Under the pieces are notes generated by a model. It ran no database searches and was not told the DNA's origin. It saw only the letters and a program-made list of their open reading frames with translations. A stretch of 42,029 nt of DNA from Mesonia sp. HuA40 (GTDB lineage: Bacteria > Bacteroidota > Bacteroidia > Flavobacteriales > Flavobacteriaceae): NCBI RefSeq assembly GCF_008017835.1, contig NZ_VRLT01000062.1, positions 1 through 42,029 of the forward strand, written 5' to 3'. Positions 7,365 to 16,021 of the stretch are shown piece by piece. The translations under genes and the position numbers were made by a program. How positions within the stretch are numbered: the stretch's first letter is position 1; each line of letters starts with the position of its first letter.

Positions 7365-8215
7365 TACATATTTTGTTTATGAAAATCAATAAGACCTTCA
7401 ATAGGGTGCCTAATAATTTTTCCAGGGGCTAAATTCTTATTTTTTAAGCAATCTACAAGGATTTCTTTAAAAAAATAAGCTATTGAACCAATAAAATGCA
7501 CGGGGTAATCTCGAGTGCGTTCATCGGGTAATAAACGATTGTCGATAAAAAGATTAAAACCGTTTTCTAATAACGATTTAAAATAAGGTTTTTCTTGGCT
7601 GTAGTATTCATAGATAAACTTAGAAAACTGAGCTAAGTAAACATTAGGAGCTTCTTCTTTATACAATTTGTTTTTAAGGATATCTGGACTTAGCTCAAAC
7701 CTATTTTCAAAATGAATTTTTAGTTTTTCGGGCATTCTATTGTAAAAAAAATCCTGCAAAAGTTGCTTACCAAAATAACTACCACCGGCTTCATCCATTA
7801 AAGTATAACCAAGTGCCAAAAAAGGTAAATCCACTTTATTACCATCAAAAAAACAGGAATTAGATCCCGTTCCCAAAATACAAACCACTCCAGGGGCATT
7901 GGTCACCGCCAAACAAGCGCCAAGCATGTCTTCACTTACATGTATTTTAGCCTGTTTAAATGCGGTTTGCAAACAGTGCTCAACAATAGCTGTTGGTTCT
8001 TTTGTGTTGCACCCAGCACCATAAAAATATACCTCTTGAATTTGTGAAGCATGAGCCAACACTTTCTCATTTTCTAATATTATAGTTTGAAGTTGCGACA
8101 CACTTAATACGGCAGGGTTTAATCCTGCCGTATTGGTTTTTAATACTGTATTTTTATGGTAATCTAATAATGCCCAGTCGCATTTGGTCGATCCGCTATC
8201 AGCTATTAAAATCAT
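7364..8215 (-). CDS. BadF/BadG-type N-acetylglucosamine kinase-like protein
   Basis: A 283-residue member of the ASKHA superfamily (BadF/BadG/BcrA/BcrD ATPase family), the group containing eukaryotic and bacterial N-acetylglucosamine kinases. The phosphate-1 loop is DSGSTKCDWAL (6-16) and phosphate-2 is CILGTGSNSCFFDG (112-125). DEAGGSYFGK (141-150) is a typical family phrase. The expected reaction is ATP-dependent phosphorylation of an amino sugar such as GlcNAc; the substrate is inferred from family, not shown. It overlaps the end of gap by 4 nt and abuts pgi, placing it inside a glycolytic operon. That would let released amino sugars from murein or chitin feed central metabolism. Confidence 0.85.
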   Translation of the reverse strand: MILIADSGSTKCDWALLDYHKNTVLKTNTAGLNPAVLSVSQLQTIILENEKVLAHASQIQEVYFYGAGCNTKEPTAIVEHCLQTAFKQAKIHVSEDMLGACLAVTNAPGVVCILGTGSNSCFFDGNKVDLPFLALGYTLMDEAGGSYFGKQLLQDFFYNRMPEKLKIHFENRFELSPDILKNKLYKEEAPNVYLAQFSKFIYEYYSQEKPYFKSLLENGFNLFIDNRLLPDERTRDYPVHFIGSIAYFFKEILVDCLKNKNLAPGKIIRHPIEGLIDFHKQNM

Positions 8216-9216
8216 TTTAAACTTGCGCTATATTCGGCCAAATCGACTAACTTACTGGCATAGCCATACTCATTATCATACCAGGCAATTAACTTAAAAA
8301 AGTTATCATTTAACTCCATACTAGCATTGGCATCAAAAACACAGATGTTTGGTTCCGACACAAAATCTTGTGACACCAATTCTTCTTCGGTATAACCCAA
8401 AATGCCTTTCAAATCATTTTCGGCCTGGTGTTTAAATACTTTTCTAATTTCTTCTAAACTAGTTGATTTTTTTGTTTTAAGAGTTAAATCTACTACCGAA
8501 ACATTGGGTGTAGGTACTCTAAAAGCCATACCCGTTAATTTACCTTTCAATTCGGGTACTACTTTTGTAACCGCTATGGCAGCTCCTGTTGTAGTAGGAA
8601 TAATATTATTTAAGGCACTGCGCCCTATTCTATAGTTTTTACGAGACGGAGAATCAACTACAGACTGTGAGGTGGTCGAAGCATGCACGGTAGTCATTAG
8701 CCCTTCTTCCAAACCAAAATGATCATTCACAATTTTTGCTAATGGCGCCAAGCAATTTGTTGTACATGAGGCATTACTAAATACTTTTTGATCTGCAAGC
8801 AAATCCTTGTGATTAACGCCCATAACAAACATAGGAGCATCTTTTGATGGTGCCGAGATAAGTACTTTTTGAGCACCAGCGCTTAGGTGAGCACTAGCAC
8901 TTTCTACTGTTTTAAATAAACCGGTACAATCTAAAACCAATTGAGCATTAACCTCATTCCATTTTAAATTTTCAGGATTTTTTTCTGCGGTTACCCGGAT
9001 TTGTTTACCATCTACCACCAAATCTCCGTTTTTGGTAGAAACTTCAGCGTCAAATCTGCCGTGTACAGAATCGTATTTTAATAAATAAGCTAAATGATTT
9101 ACATCAACCAAATCATTTATTGCCACTACCTCAAAAGCATCATTTTTACTGGCAATTCTAAAAGCCAATCTTCCTATTCTACCAAAGCCATTTATAGCTA
9201 TTTTAATTTTCTTCAT
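8212..9216 (-). CDS. gap: Glyceraldehyde-3-phosphate dehydrogenase, type I
   Basis: Oxidises glyceraldehyde 3-phosphate with phosphate to 1,3-bisphosphoglycerate. At 334 residues it is the standard length. The NAD-binding Rossmann start is INGFGRIGRLAFR (8-20), with Asp in AINDLVD suggesting NAD preference. The catalytic Cys151 lies in SNASCTTNCLAPL and the partner His178 in TTVHASTTSQ. The C-terminal NEYGYASKLVDL is typical. It follows pfkA by 24 nt and overlaps the kinase gene by 4 nt. Organisms of this group often have a second gap; which physiological direction this copy serves cannot be told from sequence, but the pfkA neighbour favours glycolysis. Confidence 0.97.
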   Translation of the reverse strand: MKKIKIAINGFGRIGRLAFRIASKNDAFEVVAINDLVDVNHLAYLLKYDSVHGRFDAEVSTKNGDLVVDGKQIRVTAEKNPENLKWNEVNAQLVLDCTGLFKTVESASAHLSAGAQKVLISAPSKDAPMFVMGVNHKDLLADQKVFSNASCTTNCLAPLAKIVNDHFGLEEGLMTTVHASTTSQSVVDSPSRKNYRIGRSALNNIIPTTTGAAIAVTKVVPELKGKLTGMAFRVPTPNVSVVDLTLKTKKSTSLEEIRKVFKHQAENDLKGILGYTEEELVSQDFVSEPNICVFDANASMELNDNFFKLIAWYDNEYGYASKLVDLAEYSASLK

Positions 9217-9240
9217 ATTTTTATTATTAGATTGATGTTA

Positions 9241-10227
9241 TTATATGGATGTTATATCGGCTACTCGTAACAAATCGATATCAATTTCATTACTTCCTGC
9301 TAGCGCCTGCTCAAAAGGAACATTCACAATTTTCTTATGAGAAATTCCTACCATTACCGCTTTTTGCTGATTGATTAAAGCATCAACCGCGCCGATTCCT
9401 AACCTGCTGGCCAATACCCGATCATAACAACTAGGTGAACCTCCACGCTGAATATGACCTAAAACGGTCACTTTCACTTCATAAGAATCTAAATTAGTAT
9501 CGATATAATCGGCTAATTCAAAAATGTTTTTCCCAATTTGATCTCCTTCCGCTACGACGATAATACTAGAGGTTTTACCAGATTTTCTACTGCGTTTCAA
9601 TGATTCTAGTAGGCGTTCTTTTCCTAAATTTTCTTCGGGTATTAAAATTTCTTCTGCCCCTGCTCCTATCCCAGCATTTAAAGCAATATCACCCGCATTG
9701 CGCCCCATTACTTCAACGAGAAACAAACGATTGTGCGAATTGGCAGTATCTCTTATTTTATCTATTGCTTCCACTACGGTATTCAGGGCGGTGTCGTACC
9801 CTATGGTATGATCTGTACCGCGAATATCGTTATCTATAGTTCCTGGTACGCCGACAATAGGAAATTGAAATTCATTGCCAAAAACTTCGGCTCCTTTAAA
9901 GGTTCCATCTCCTCCTATTACCACCAGCGCATCTATAGTATGCTTCTTTAAGTGTTCAAAAGCTTGTTTTCTACCCTCCCTAGTCATAAATGCTTTAGAT
10001 CGAGCCGACTTTAAGAAGGTTCCTCCCCTATTTATAAGATTTTTTACCGTTCGCGGACCTAGCTCTTTAAAGTCTCCTTCGATAAGACCTTGATAGCCAC
10101 GATAAACTCCTGTACATTTAATTTCATGAAAGGCACAAGCCCGAGAAACCGCCCTTATAGCGGCATTCATTCCGGGCGAATCACCACCAGAAGTGAGCAC
10201 GGCGATATGTTTTATTTTGTTTGTCAT
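9241..10227 (-). CDS. pfkA: ATP-dependent 6-phosphofructokinase
   Basis: Phosphorylates fructose 6-phosphate to fructose 1,6-bisphosphate, the committed step of glycolysis. At 328 residues it has the usual bacterial length. The N-terminal TSGGDSPGMNAAIR (12-25) is the ATP-site signature. IGGDGTFKGA (104-113) has Gly where PPi-dependent enzymes have Asp, so ATP is the likely donor. The catalytic loop is PGTIDNDI (128-135), and GHIQRGGSPSCYDR is the fructose-phosphate and effector segment. It is first in the operon with gap, the BadF-type kinase and pgi. A TAACTTTG -7 element ends only 5 nt before the ATG, so transcripts may start at or very near the start codon. Confidence 0.97.
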   Translation of the reverse strand: MTNKIKHIAVLTSGGDSPGMNAAIRAVSRACAFHEIKCTGVYRGYQGLIEGDFKELGPRTVKNLINRGGTFLKSARSKAFMTREGRKQAFEHLKKHTIDALVVIGGDGTFKGAEVFGNEFQFPIVGVPGTIDNDIRGTDHTIGYDTALNTVVEAIDKIRDTANSHNRLFLVEVMGRNAGDIALNAGIGAGAEEILIPEENLGKERLLESLKRSRKSGKTSSIIVVAEGDQIGKNIFELADYIDTNLDSYEVKVTVLGHIQRGGSPSCYDRVLASRLGIGAVDALINQQKAVMVGISHKKIVNVPFEQALAGSNEIDIDLLRVADITSI

Positions 10228-10232
10228 AAGAC

Positions 10233-10240
10233 CAAAGTTA
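10233..10240 (-). promoter_or_regulatory. -7 element TAACTTTG of the pfkA operon
   Basis: On the minus strand this matches TAnnTTTG exactly and is separated by just 5 nt from the pfkA ATG at 10227. With the usual start point a few bases downstream, the mRNA would be leaderless or nearly so. Confidence 0.6.
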
Positions 10241-10313
10241 TTTGATTTATACTTGAAATCCTATCTTTTAAAAAAATTGTCTATAGAAATCTGATATTTC
10301 TCAATCTTTAGGC

Positions 10314-12185
10314 TTATTCAGCTTTATTTGTTTGAGGTATATAATCAAATTCAATATAAGAATCTCCAAAAACCGTATGTTCTTGGGCTTCGAAATCGCT
10401 TTCTTTGGCCTTGAAAATATTCTCTACATAGTTTTGCGGATTGATATCTATCAGTGGAAACCAAGTGCTCTGAACCTGTATTTGTAACTTATGACCAGGT
10501 TTAAAAGTGTGGTTAATGTCTTGAATTACAAAATTTACATCTGTTTTTTTGTGAGGTACAAAGGGTTCTGGCTTGGCGAAACTATTTCTAAAACGCCCCC
10601 TTATAACTTCACTTCTCACCATCATATGATAATTGCCCATGGGTCTGGCCTTATTGTTCTCTTTATGATTCTTGGCCTCTGGAGGGTGAACATCAATTAT
10701 TTTAACCACCCAATCGGCAGCGGTACCTGTCGTGGCTACTTTTAGTTTAGCCATAATTTCACCGCTTAATTTTAGTTCTTCTTGTAATACATCGGTTTCA
10801 AAGACCAACACATCTTGTCTTTTGGCGGCAAAACGCTGGTCACCTGTCATATAAGGACGAGGTGTAAATCTAAAGTTCAAATTTTCTGTATGCGGCACAG
10901 GTTTCAAAGGATCGCTTATAAAGCTATGCTTTTTTTCGGCTTTTGGACTTGTGCTCAACTGATTTTTATCGGCTAGATAAAATTGCATTTTTTTAGTTTG
11001 TTTTGGTGGCCAAGCGCTTAAACTATCCCATTTTTTTAATCCGGTGTCATAAACTAAAGCTTCTGGTAAGGAATTTCTTTTTTGGTTATTGGTTTTTAAA
11101 TGCTGCTCAAAAAATTGCGTCTCAACCTCTTCTTGAAAAAACTGACTGATGTTTTCACCGAAAAACACTTCTCCAACAGCCTGACGTTTTTTAGTACTCG
11201 CCCAACCTCCGTGACTCCAAGGACCAAAAACCAAGGTATTCACATTCTTTTGATGAGCCTCAATAGTTTTGTAAGTATGAAAAGGGCCATACAAATCTTC
11301 TGCATCAAAAAGTCCGCCTACAGTCATTACTGCGGGTTTTATTTTTTGACTTTTTAAATGCTGAATGATGCCTCTTTTTTGCCAAAAAGAATCATAATTA
11401 GGGTGTTCTTTAAGTTGCTGCCAAAAGAAATTATCTTTGTAATAAGTATCTAGCTTACTTAACGGTGTATGATCTAAATAAAATTGATACGCATCTGGAG
11501 TACCGGGTTTAGGAAAATTGTACCAAGCCTTTTGAGTAGGACCATCGTGCTGCTCACCAAACAAGGCTGTGGCCATCCAATAACTTAGCATATAAGCTCC
11601 GTTGTGATGAAAATCATCAAAGAAGAAATCTCCTATACAAGCCTGAGGTGAAACAGCTTTAAGAGCAGGGTGATTCGCTAATAAAGAATAAGTAGCGTAA
11701 AACCCAGGGTAGGATATGCCCCAAGTACCCACGCGCCCATTATTATTAGGCACATTATTTACCAACCATTCAATGGTATCATAAGTATCTGATGCTTCGT
11801 CAATTTGGTTTTTCTTTTTTTTCGGAATAAAAGGACGCATATTATCATAGCTACCTTCGCTCATCCATCTACCCCTCACATCTTGATAAACCACTATATA
11901 ACCCGCTTGCATCATTTTTTTATTGGGTCCTATTTTTCTAGGAAAATTCTCTTCCCCGTAAGGCCTACAGCTATAAGGAGTTCGCTGTAAAAGTATAGGA
12001 TATTCTCTAGAAGTGTCTTTGGGGGTATAAATGCTCGTATGCAATTTTATACCATCGCGCATGGTAATTTGCACTTCTTGTTTATTATAATTTTCTTTTA
12101 CCGAAAAGTTATCGGTTTGACCGAAAGCAAATCCGTTGAAAAACAAAAAAACTAGAAGTAGTTGAATGACTTTTTGGTGTATCAT
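10314..12185 (-). CDS. CocE/NonD-family (S15) hydrolase, secreted
   Basis: A 623-residue alpha/beta-hydrolase of the X-Pro dipeptidyl-peptidase / CocE-NonD group (peptidase family S15), cutting acyl-peptide or ester bonds. The start at 12185 gives a Sec signal peptide (MIHQKVIQLLLVFLFF, ending FAFGQ); an upstream ATG at 12221 would bury it. The nucleophile Ser158 is in GTWGISYPGFYATY. The Asp is likely in GGLFDAEDLYGP and the His in FGPWSHGGW. The oxyanion and lid phrases YQDVRGRWMSEGSYDNMRP match the family. The C-terminal jelly-roll domain begins near FRFTPRPYMTG. Likely periplasmic or exported, acting on peptides; the exact substrate is not predictable. It lies upstream of pfkA but has its own transcription unit. 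Confidence 0.88.
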   Translation of the reverse strand: MIHQKVIQLLLVFLFFNGFAFGQTDNFSVKENYNKQEVQITMRDGIKLHTSIYTPKDTSREYPILLQRTPYSCRPYGEENFPRKIGPNKKMMQAGYIVVYQDVRGRWMSEGSYDNMRPFIPKKKKNQIDEASDTYDTIEWLVNNVPNNNGRVGTWGISYPGFYATYSLLANHPALKAVSPQACIGDFFFDDFHHNGAYMLSYWMATALFGEQHDGPTQKAWYNFPKPGTPDAYQFYLDHTPLSKLDTYYKDNFFWQQLKEHPNYDSFWQKRGIIQHLKSQKIKPAVMTVGGLFDAEDLYGPFHTYKTIEAHQKNVNTLVFGPWSHGGWASTKKRQAVGEVFFGENISQFFQEEVETQFFEQHLKTNNQKRNSLPEALVYDTGLKKWDSLSAWPPKQTKKMQFYLADKNQLSTSPKAEKKHSFISDPLKPVPHTENLNFRFTPRPYMTGDQRFAAKRQDVLVFETDVLQEELKLSGEIMAKLKVATTGTAADWVVKIIDVHPPEAKNHKENNKARPMGNYHMMVRSEVIRGRFRNSFAKPEPFVPHKKTDVNFVIQDINHTFKPGHKLQIQVQSTWFPLIDINPQNYVENIFKAKESDFEAQEHTVFGDSYIEFDYIPQTNKAE

Positions 12186-12397
12186 AGATCTAAATTTGAC
12201 CTTAAAAATATAAAAAAGCACAAGTGCATCCTAGTGTTTAGCTTATGGATTAAGGCTAAGCTAAAAGCTAATTAAAAAACTAAAATTTAATTAATAATAA
12301 AAACAGAACCAAACAGTTTGACTATCAATTACTTGAACTTAAAGTATAACTTCAATTCCTTACTATAATAAAAATAGATTTGCTAAAAAACTTTACG

Positions 12398-12405
12398 TAC
12401 CTTTG
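12398..12405 (+). promoter_or_regulatory. -7 element TACCTTTG
   Basis: Matches TAnnTTTG 17 nt before the helicase ATG. An ATTTG at 12378-12382 could be a -33 element, though the spacing of about 15 nt is shorter than usual. Confidence 0.5.
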
Positions 12406-12422
12406 CAGCTTATTTATACTAT

Positions 12423-14195
12423 ATGAACAAATTTGAAGAATTAGGGCTTGATGCCCAAATAGTGAATGCTGTAAATGATATGGGTTTTGAAAGCCCAAGT
12501 GAAGTACAAGAGAAAGCTATACCTATTTTATTAGAACAAGATACCGATTTAGTGGCACTTGCTCAAACAGGAACTGGAAAAACCGCTGCCTTTGGTTTTC
12601 CACTTATCCAGCGTATAAACGCAAACTCAAAAAAAACACAAGGATTAATTTTATCGCCAACACGCGAACTTTGTTTGCAAATCACCAACGAATTAAAAAA
12701 TTATTCTAAATATGTTAAAGGTTTATCTACCGTAGCTATTTACGGAGGGGCCAGCATAAGCGAACAAGCTAACCAGATTAAACGTGGTGCGCAAATCATT
12801 GTTGCCACTCCGGGTCGAATGAAGGATATGGTAGGCAGAAGAATGATTGATATTTCAACCATAGACTACTGTATACTAGATGAAGCTGATGAAATGCTAA
12901 ACATGGGTTTTTACGAAGATATTACCGACATTTTATCGCACACGCCTAAAGAGAAAAAAACCTGGTTGTTTAGTGCAACTATGCCAAAAGAAGTTGCTAC
13001 CATTGCATCTAAATTTATGCACAAACCGGTAGAAATTACCGTGGGAACCAAAAATGAAGGTTCTAAAAATGTAAACCACGAGTATTTTTTAGTAGGGCCA
13101 AGAGATCGTTATGCCGCCCTAAAAAGATTGGCAGATGCACACCCAGATATATTCTCGGTTATCTTTTGCCGAACTAAAAGAGATACACAAAAAGTTGCCG
13201 AAAAACTGATAGAAGACGGTTATAACGCCGCCGCTTTACACGGAGATTTAAGTCAGAATCAAAGAGATTTGGTTATGCGCAGCTTTAGAAGTAGACAAAT
13301 ACAAATGCTTGTAGCTACCGATGTGGCCGCACGAGGGATAGATGTAGACGACATTACCCATGTAATTAATTACCAACTTCCTGATGAAGTAGAAACGTAC
13401 ACACACCGAAGTGGGCGAACAGGTAGAGCGGGTAAAAAAGGAACGTCTATGGTAATTATCACCAAAAGTGAAATGCGTAAAATTAAAAGTATTGAGCGCA
13501 TAATAAAACAATCTTTTGAGCGAAAAGAAGTACCTAGCGGAGAAGAGATTTGCCAAGTACAGTTATTGCATTTAGCAAAAGACATCAAAAACACCACGAT
13601 TAATCACGAGATTGAAGAGTACTTACCTCAAATTGAGGCGCTTTTAGCGGATTTCTCTAAAGAAGAGATTATAAAAAAGGTTTTTAGTGTAGAATTTACA
13701 CGTTTCCATAATTACTATAAAAATGCAAATACCATAAATTCGCCTAAGCCTGGAGATCACGCTGCCGAAGATAATGGATTTAGCACTCGCTTCTTTATAA
13801 ACGTAGGTGAAAAAGATGGTTTTGACTGGATGTCCTTGAAGGATTTCTTGAAAGAACAACTCGATTTAGGTAGAGATGCTGTTTCACGTGTAGATGTGAA
13901 AAATAACTTTTCTTTCTTTAATACCGATACTGCCGAAGTTGAAAATGTATTGAGTACCTTTAAAGAATTTAGCTATCAAGGCAGAGCAATTAACGCCGAA
14001 GTAACAAAAGCTAACGAAGGAAGACCCGATAAATTTAAGCGTAAACGCGGTGAACGCAAAGGAGGAAGAAAAAAGTTTGACGATCGAGGAGGTGATCAAA
14101 AAAGGTCTTCAAGACGATCAAAACCTAGAAACGCTGGCGGTAAACGTTCTGCAAATATTAAAAGTTCTGTAAATAGAAGACGTAATAAAAAATAA
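12423..14195 (+). CDS. DEAD-box RNA helicase with DbpA-type RNA-binding domain
   Basis: ATP-dependent RNA helicase, 590 residues, cytoplasmic; family members act in ribosome assembly, mRNA turnover and cold adaptation. Motifs in order: Q motif FEELGLDAQIVNAV, Walker A AQTGTGKT (47-54), PTRELCLQ (79-86), DEAD (153-156), SAT (184-186), the helicase C core with TDVAARGIDVDD, and HRSGRTGRAG. Residues about 455-530 (FFINVGEKDGFDWMSLKDFL onward) form a DbpA/CsdA-type RNA-binding domain. The last 60 residues are a Lys/Arg/Gly-rich tail for RNA contact. This is the DeaD/CsdA layout rather than RhlE or RhlB. A -7 element lies 17 nt upstream. The next gene follows after 27 nt. Confidence 0.93.
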   Translation: MNKFEELGLDAQIVNAVNDMGFESPSEVQEKAIPILLEQDTDLVALAQTGTGKTAAFGFPLIQRINANSKKTQGLILSPTRELCLQITNELKNYSKYVKGLSTVAIYGGASISEQANQIKRGAQIIVATPGRMKDMVGRRMIDISTIDYCILDEADEMLNMGFYEDITDILSHTPKEKKTWLFSATMPKEVATIASKFMHKPVEITVGTKNEGSKNVNHEYFLVGPRDRYAALKRLADAHPDIFSVIFCRTKRDTQKVAEKLIEDGYNAAALHGDLSQNQRDLVMRSFRSRQIQMLVATDVAARGIDVDDITHVINYQLPDEVETYTHRSGRTGRAGKKGTSMVIITKSEMRKIKSIERIIKQSFERKEVPSGEEICQVQLLHLAKDIKNTTINHEIEEYLPQIEALLADFSKEEIIKKVFSVEFTRFHNYYKNANTINSPKPGDHAAEDNGFSTRFFINVGEKDGFDWMSLKDFLKEQLDLGRDAVSRVDVKNNFSFFNTDTAEVENVLSTFKEFSYQGRAINAEVTKANEGRPDKFKRKRGERKGGRKKFDDRGGDQKRSSRRSKPRNAGGKRSANIKSSVNRRRNKK

Positions 14196-14222
14196 TTTAT
14201 TTACTTTACAAAAAGTAGTAAA

Positions 14223-15002
14223 ATGAAGCCCCAAGCTGTACGTTATATACTCTTTTTACTGCTGGCTACCTCTTTTTATACGGTGCGAGCGCAAAAAGAT
14301 TCTTTACAAACCATAAAAGGAAAGGTGCTAAACGCAGCTAATGATGTACCGCTTGATAATGTAAATATCATCAACTTAAATGAGGTAAAGGGCACTACTA
14401 CAAACAAAGAAGGATATTTTGAAATAAAAGCTCGAGTAAACGATACCTTGTATTTTAGTTTCTTGGGCTTTAAATCTATTCAAGTTAAGGTAACCAATGA
14501 CTGGACTCGCTTTGGCGATGTAAAGGTTAAAATGACTGAAATAGCCATTGCTCTAGAAGAGGTTACACTATCTCCGCTAAAACTTACGGGGTTTCTAGAA
14601 ATAGACGCCAAAAATATACCTATATACGAAGATTCCAGGTATAGTATATCTGGACTTGATTACGGGTATGAAGCAGGAAATAACACTCCGGGTGCCTTTA
14701 CTAAGACCCTACAAGCCATCACCAATCCCGCTGATTTGCTTTATAATGTCTTTGGAAAAAAACCTAAGCAAATGCGTAAATTGCGCAAAATGAAGCAAGA
14801 TGATGAGATCAGAAACTTGCTGCAAGATAAATTTAATCGCGAGACTTTAAGTGCTCTATTGCAAGTAAGGCGAGTGGATATTGATGAAATTTTACAAAAA
14901 TGCAATTACTCTAAGCAATTTATCAAAACCGCTAATGACCTTCAAATTCTTGAAGCCATTAGTAGTTGCTATGAAGAATACAAGGTTTTAAACAGGAATT
15001 AG
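14223..15002 (+). CDS. CarboxypepD_reg-like secreted protein
   Basis: A 259-residue exported protein. The signal peptide runs from MKPQAVRYILFLLLATSF to VRAQ. Residues about 30-105 form a CarboxypepD_reg-like beta-sandwich (IKGKVLNAANDVPLDNVNII, then GTTTNKEGYFEIKARVNDTL and FSFLGFKSIQVKV), the domain that also opens SusC/TonB receptors. There is no beta-barrel. The C-terminal half contains KKPKQMRKLRKMKQDDEIRNL and helical stretches, a shape seen in many uncharacterised flavobacterial proteins. It is likely periplasmic or attached to the outer membrane. It follows the helicase by 27 nt and may be co-transcribed. Its stop abuts the convergent trmH stop with no gap. Confidence 0.8.
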   Translation: MKPQAVRYILFLLLATSFYTVRAQKDSLQTIKGKVLNAANDVPLDNVNIINLNEVKGTTTNKEGYFEIKARVNDTLYFSFLGFKSIQVKVTNDWTRFGDVKVKMTEIAIALEEVTLSPLKLTGFLEIDAKNIPIYEDSRYSISGLDYGYEAGNNTPGAFTKTLQAITNPADLLYNVFGKKPKQMRKLRKMKQDDEIRNLLQDKFNRETLSALLQVRRVDIDEILQKCNYSKQFIKTANDLQILEAISSCYEEYKVLNRN

Positions 15003-15668
15003 TTATTCTGCTTTTTTTTGACGCAGGTATTTTTCTATAATTTTATCGCTGCTTTTTATACTATTGCTAGCCCATAACATACGCGTTTCTAATTGTTCCT
15101 TTGGAGTGAGCCTCCAGTCTATTTCCTTGCGTTTAATCGCACTGGTTACACTCTGCAAAATAATAGCCGCAGAAACCGAAATATTTAAACTCTCTGTAAA
15201 ACCAGCCATAGGAATTTTTAAGAATCCGTCGGCTTTTTGCATTACTTCATCACTTAAGCCAGCTTTCTCGGTACCAAAGAAAAATGCAGCAGGTTTATCT
15301 ATATTAAAATCGGGTAATAAACAAGCGTCGTTATGCGGCGTAGTAGCTACAATTTGATATCCATCCTGCTTTAAACGAGTAATACAATCAGCTACTTGAT
15401 TATATCGATTTACTTTAACCCATTTTTGAGCACCCATTGCAATCTCTCTGTCAATTCTCTTTTTATTTCTTTCTTCAATAATATGAATGTTTTGTAAACC
15501 AAAAACATCGCAACTTCTTATAACAGCACTGGTATTATGTAATTGGTAAACATCTTCTGTAGCCACGGTGAAATAATTGGTACGCTGTGCCAATACTTCT
15601 TGAAATCGTTGTAACCTTTCTGGCGTTAAGAAACTTTCTAAATGGGCAAGGAGATTCTGGTCTATCAT
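15003..15668 (-). CDS. trmH: tRNA (guanosine-2'-O-)-methyltransferase TrmH
   Basis: A SPOUT-class enzyme that 2'-O-methylates a tRNA guanosine, expected to be G18 in the D loop, using S-adenosylmethionine. The start at 15668 (MIDQNLLAHLESFLTPERLQ) gives 221 residues, matching the family; an upstream ATG at 15746 lies inside the divergent sigma gene region. The SpoU motifs are present: HNTSAVIRSCDVFG (motif 1, with the catalytic Arg), FFFGTEKAGLSDEVM (motif 2) and IPMAGFTESLNISVSAAIIL (motif 3, the knot). A TAATTTTG -7 element lies 23 nt upstream. It is divergent from the sigma-factor remnant. Confidence 0.93.
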   Translation of the reverse strand: MIDQNLLAHLESFLTPERLQRFQEVLAQRTNYFTVATEDVYQLHNTSAVIRSCDVFGLQNIHIIEERNKKRIDREIAMGAQKWVKVNRYNQVADCITRLKQDGYQIVATTPHNDACLLPDFNIDKPAAFFFGTEKAGLSDEVMQKADGFLKIPMAGFTESLNISVSAAIILQSVTSAIKRKEIDWRLTPKEQLETRMLWASNSIKSSDKIIEKYLRQKKAE

Positions 15669-15691
15669 GAATTTATCTATAAAGAAAAAGG

Positions 15692-15699
15692 CAAAATTA
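15692..15699 (-). promoter_or_regulatory. -7 element TAATTTTG of trmH
   Basis: Minus-strand match to TAnnTTTG, 23 nt before the trmH ATG, in the 69-bp gap shared with the divergent sigma-factor remnant. Confidence 0.5.
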
Positions 15700-15737
15700 G
15701 TGTAATTTTTGTATACTCGTGGTTTATTCTGGATTTT

Positions 15738-16021
15738 ATGACACAAGATGAACTGATTACGTTAATCAACAAAAAAGATGAGCAGGCTTTTGACTATTTA
15801 TACGATATGTATGCTCAAAGCTTGTTTGGTGTCATAGAAAACATAATTAAAAATAAAGCCCAATCTGAAGATGTCTTGCAAGAAGTGATGGTGAAAATTT
15901 GGAGAAATTTACCCCAATACGATCCAGAAAAAGGTAGGTTTTTTACTTGGATTGTGAATATAGCACGTAATTCAGCTATAGATAAGTATAGATCTAAAGC
16001 ATATAAAAAAGAAAGACAAAA
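15738..16021 (+). pseudogene. ECF sigma factor, 3' half deleted
   Basis: The first 95 residues match region 2 of an ECF-type sigma-70 factor: DEQAFDYLYDMYAQSLFGVI, SEDVLQEVMVKIWRN (core-binding helix) and KGRFFTWIVNIARNSAIDKY (the -10 recognition helices). Right after AYKKERQN the similarity ends. The frame reads 15 foreign residues (LASPIIPGTSTLPKA), which are the antisense of the CHRD lipoprotein gene, and stops at 16070. Region 4, needed for -35 recognition, is absent. In related genomes such a sigma gene is followed by an anti-sigma gene and then a CHRD protein, so a deletion seems to have removed the sigma 3' end, any anti-sigma gene and the CHRD 3' end. Confidence 0.85.

Noticed and set aside
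8402-10745. Plus-strand ORFs opposite gap, pfkA and the hydrolase
   Set aside because: All are antisense shadows of well-supported genes with low-complexity or Cys/Ser-rich composition.
13248-14099. Minus-strand ORFs opposite the DEAD-box helicase
   Set aside because: They are antisense shadows of a gene with strong motifs, without starts, signals or family-like sequence.
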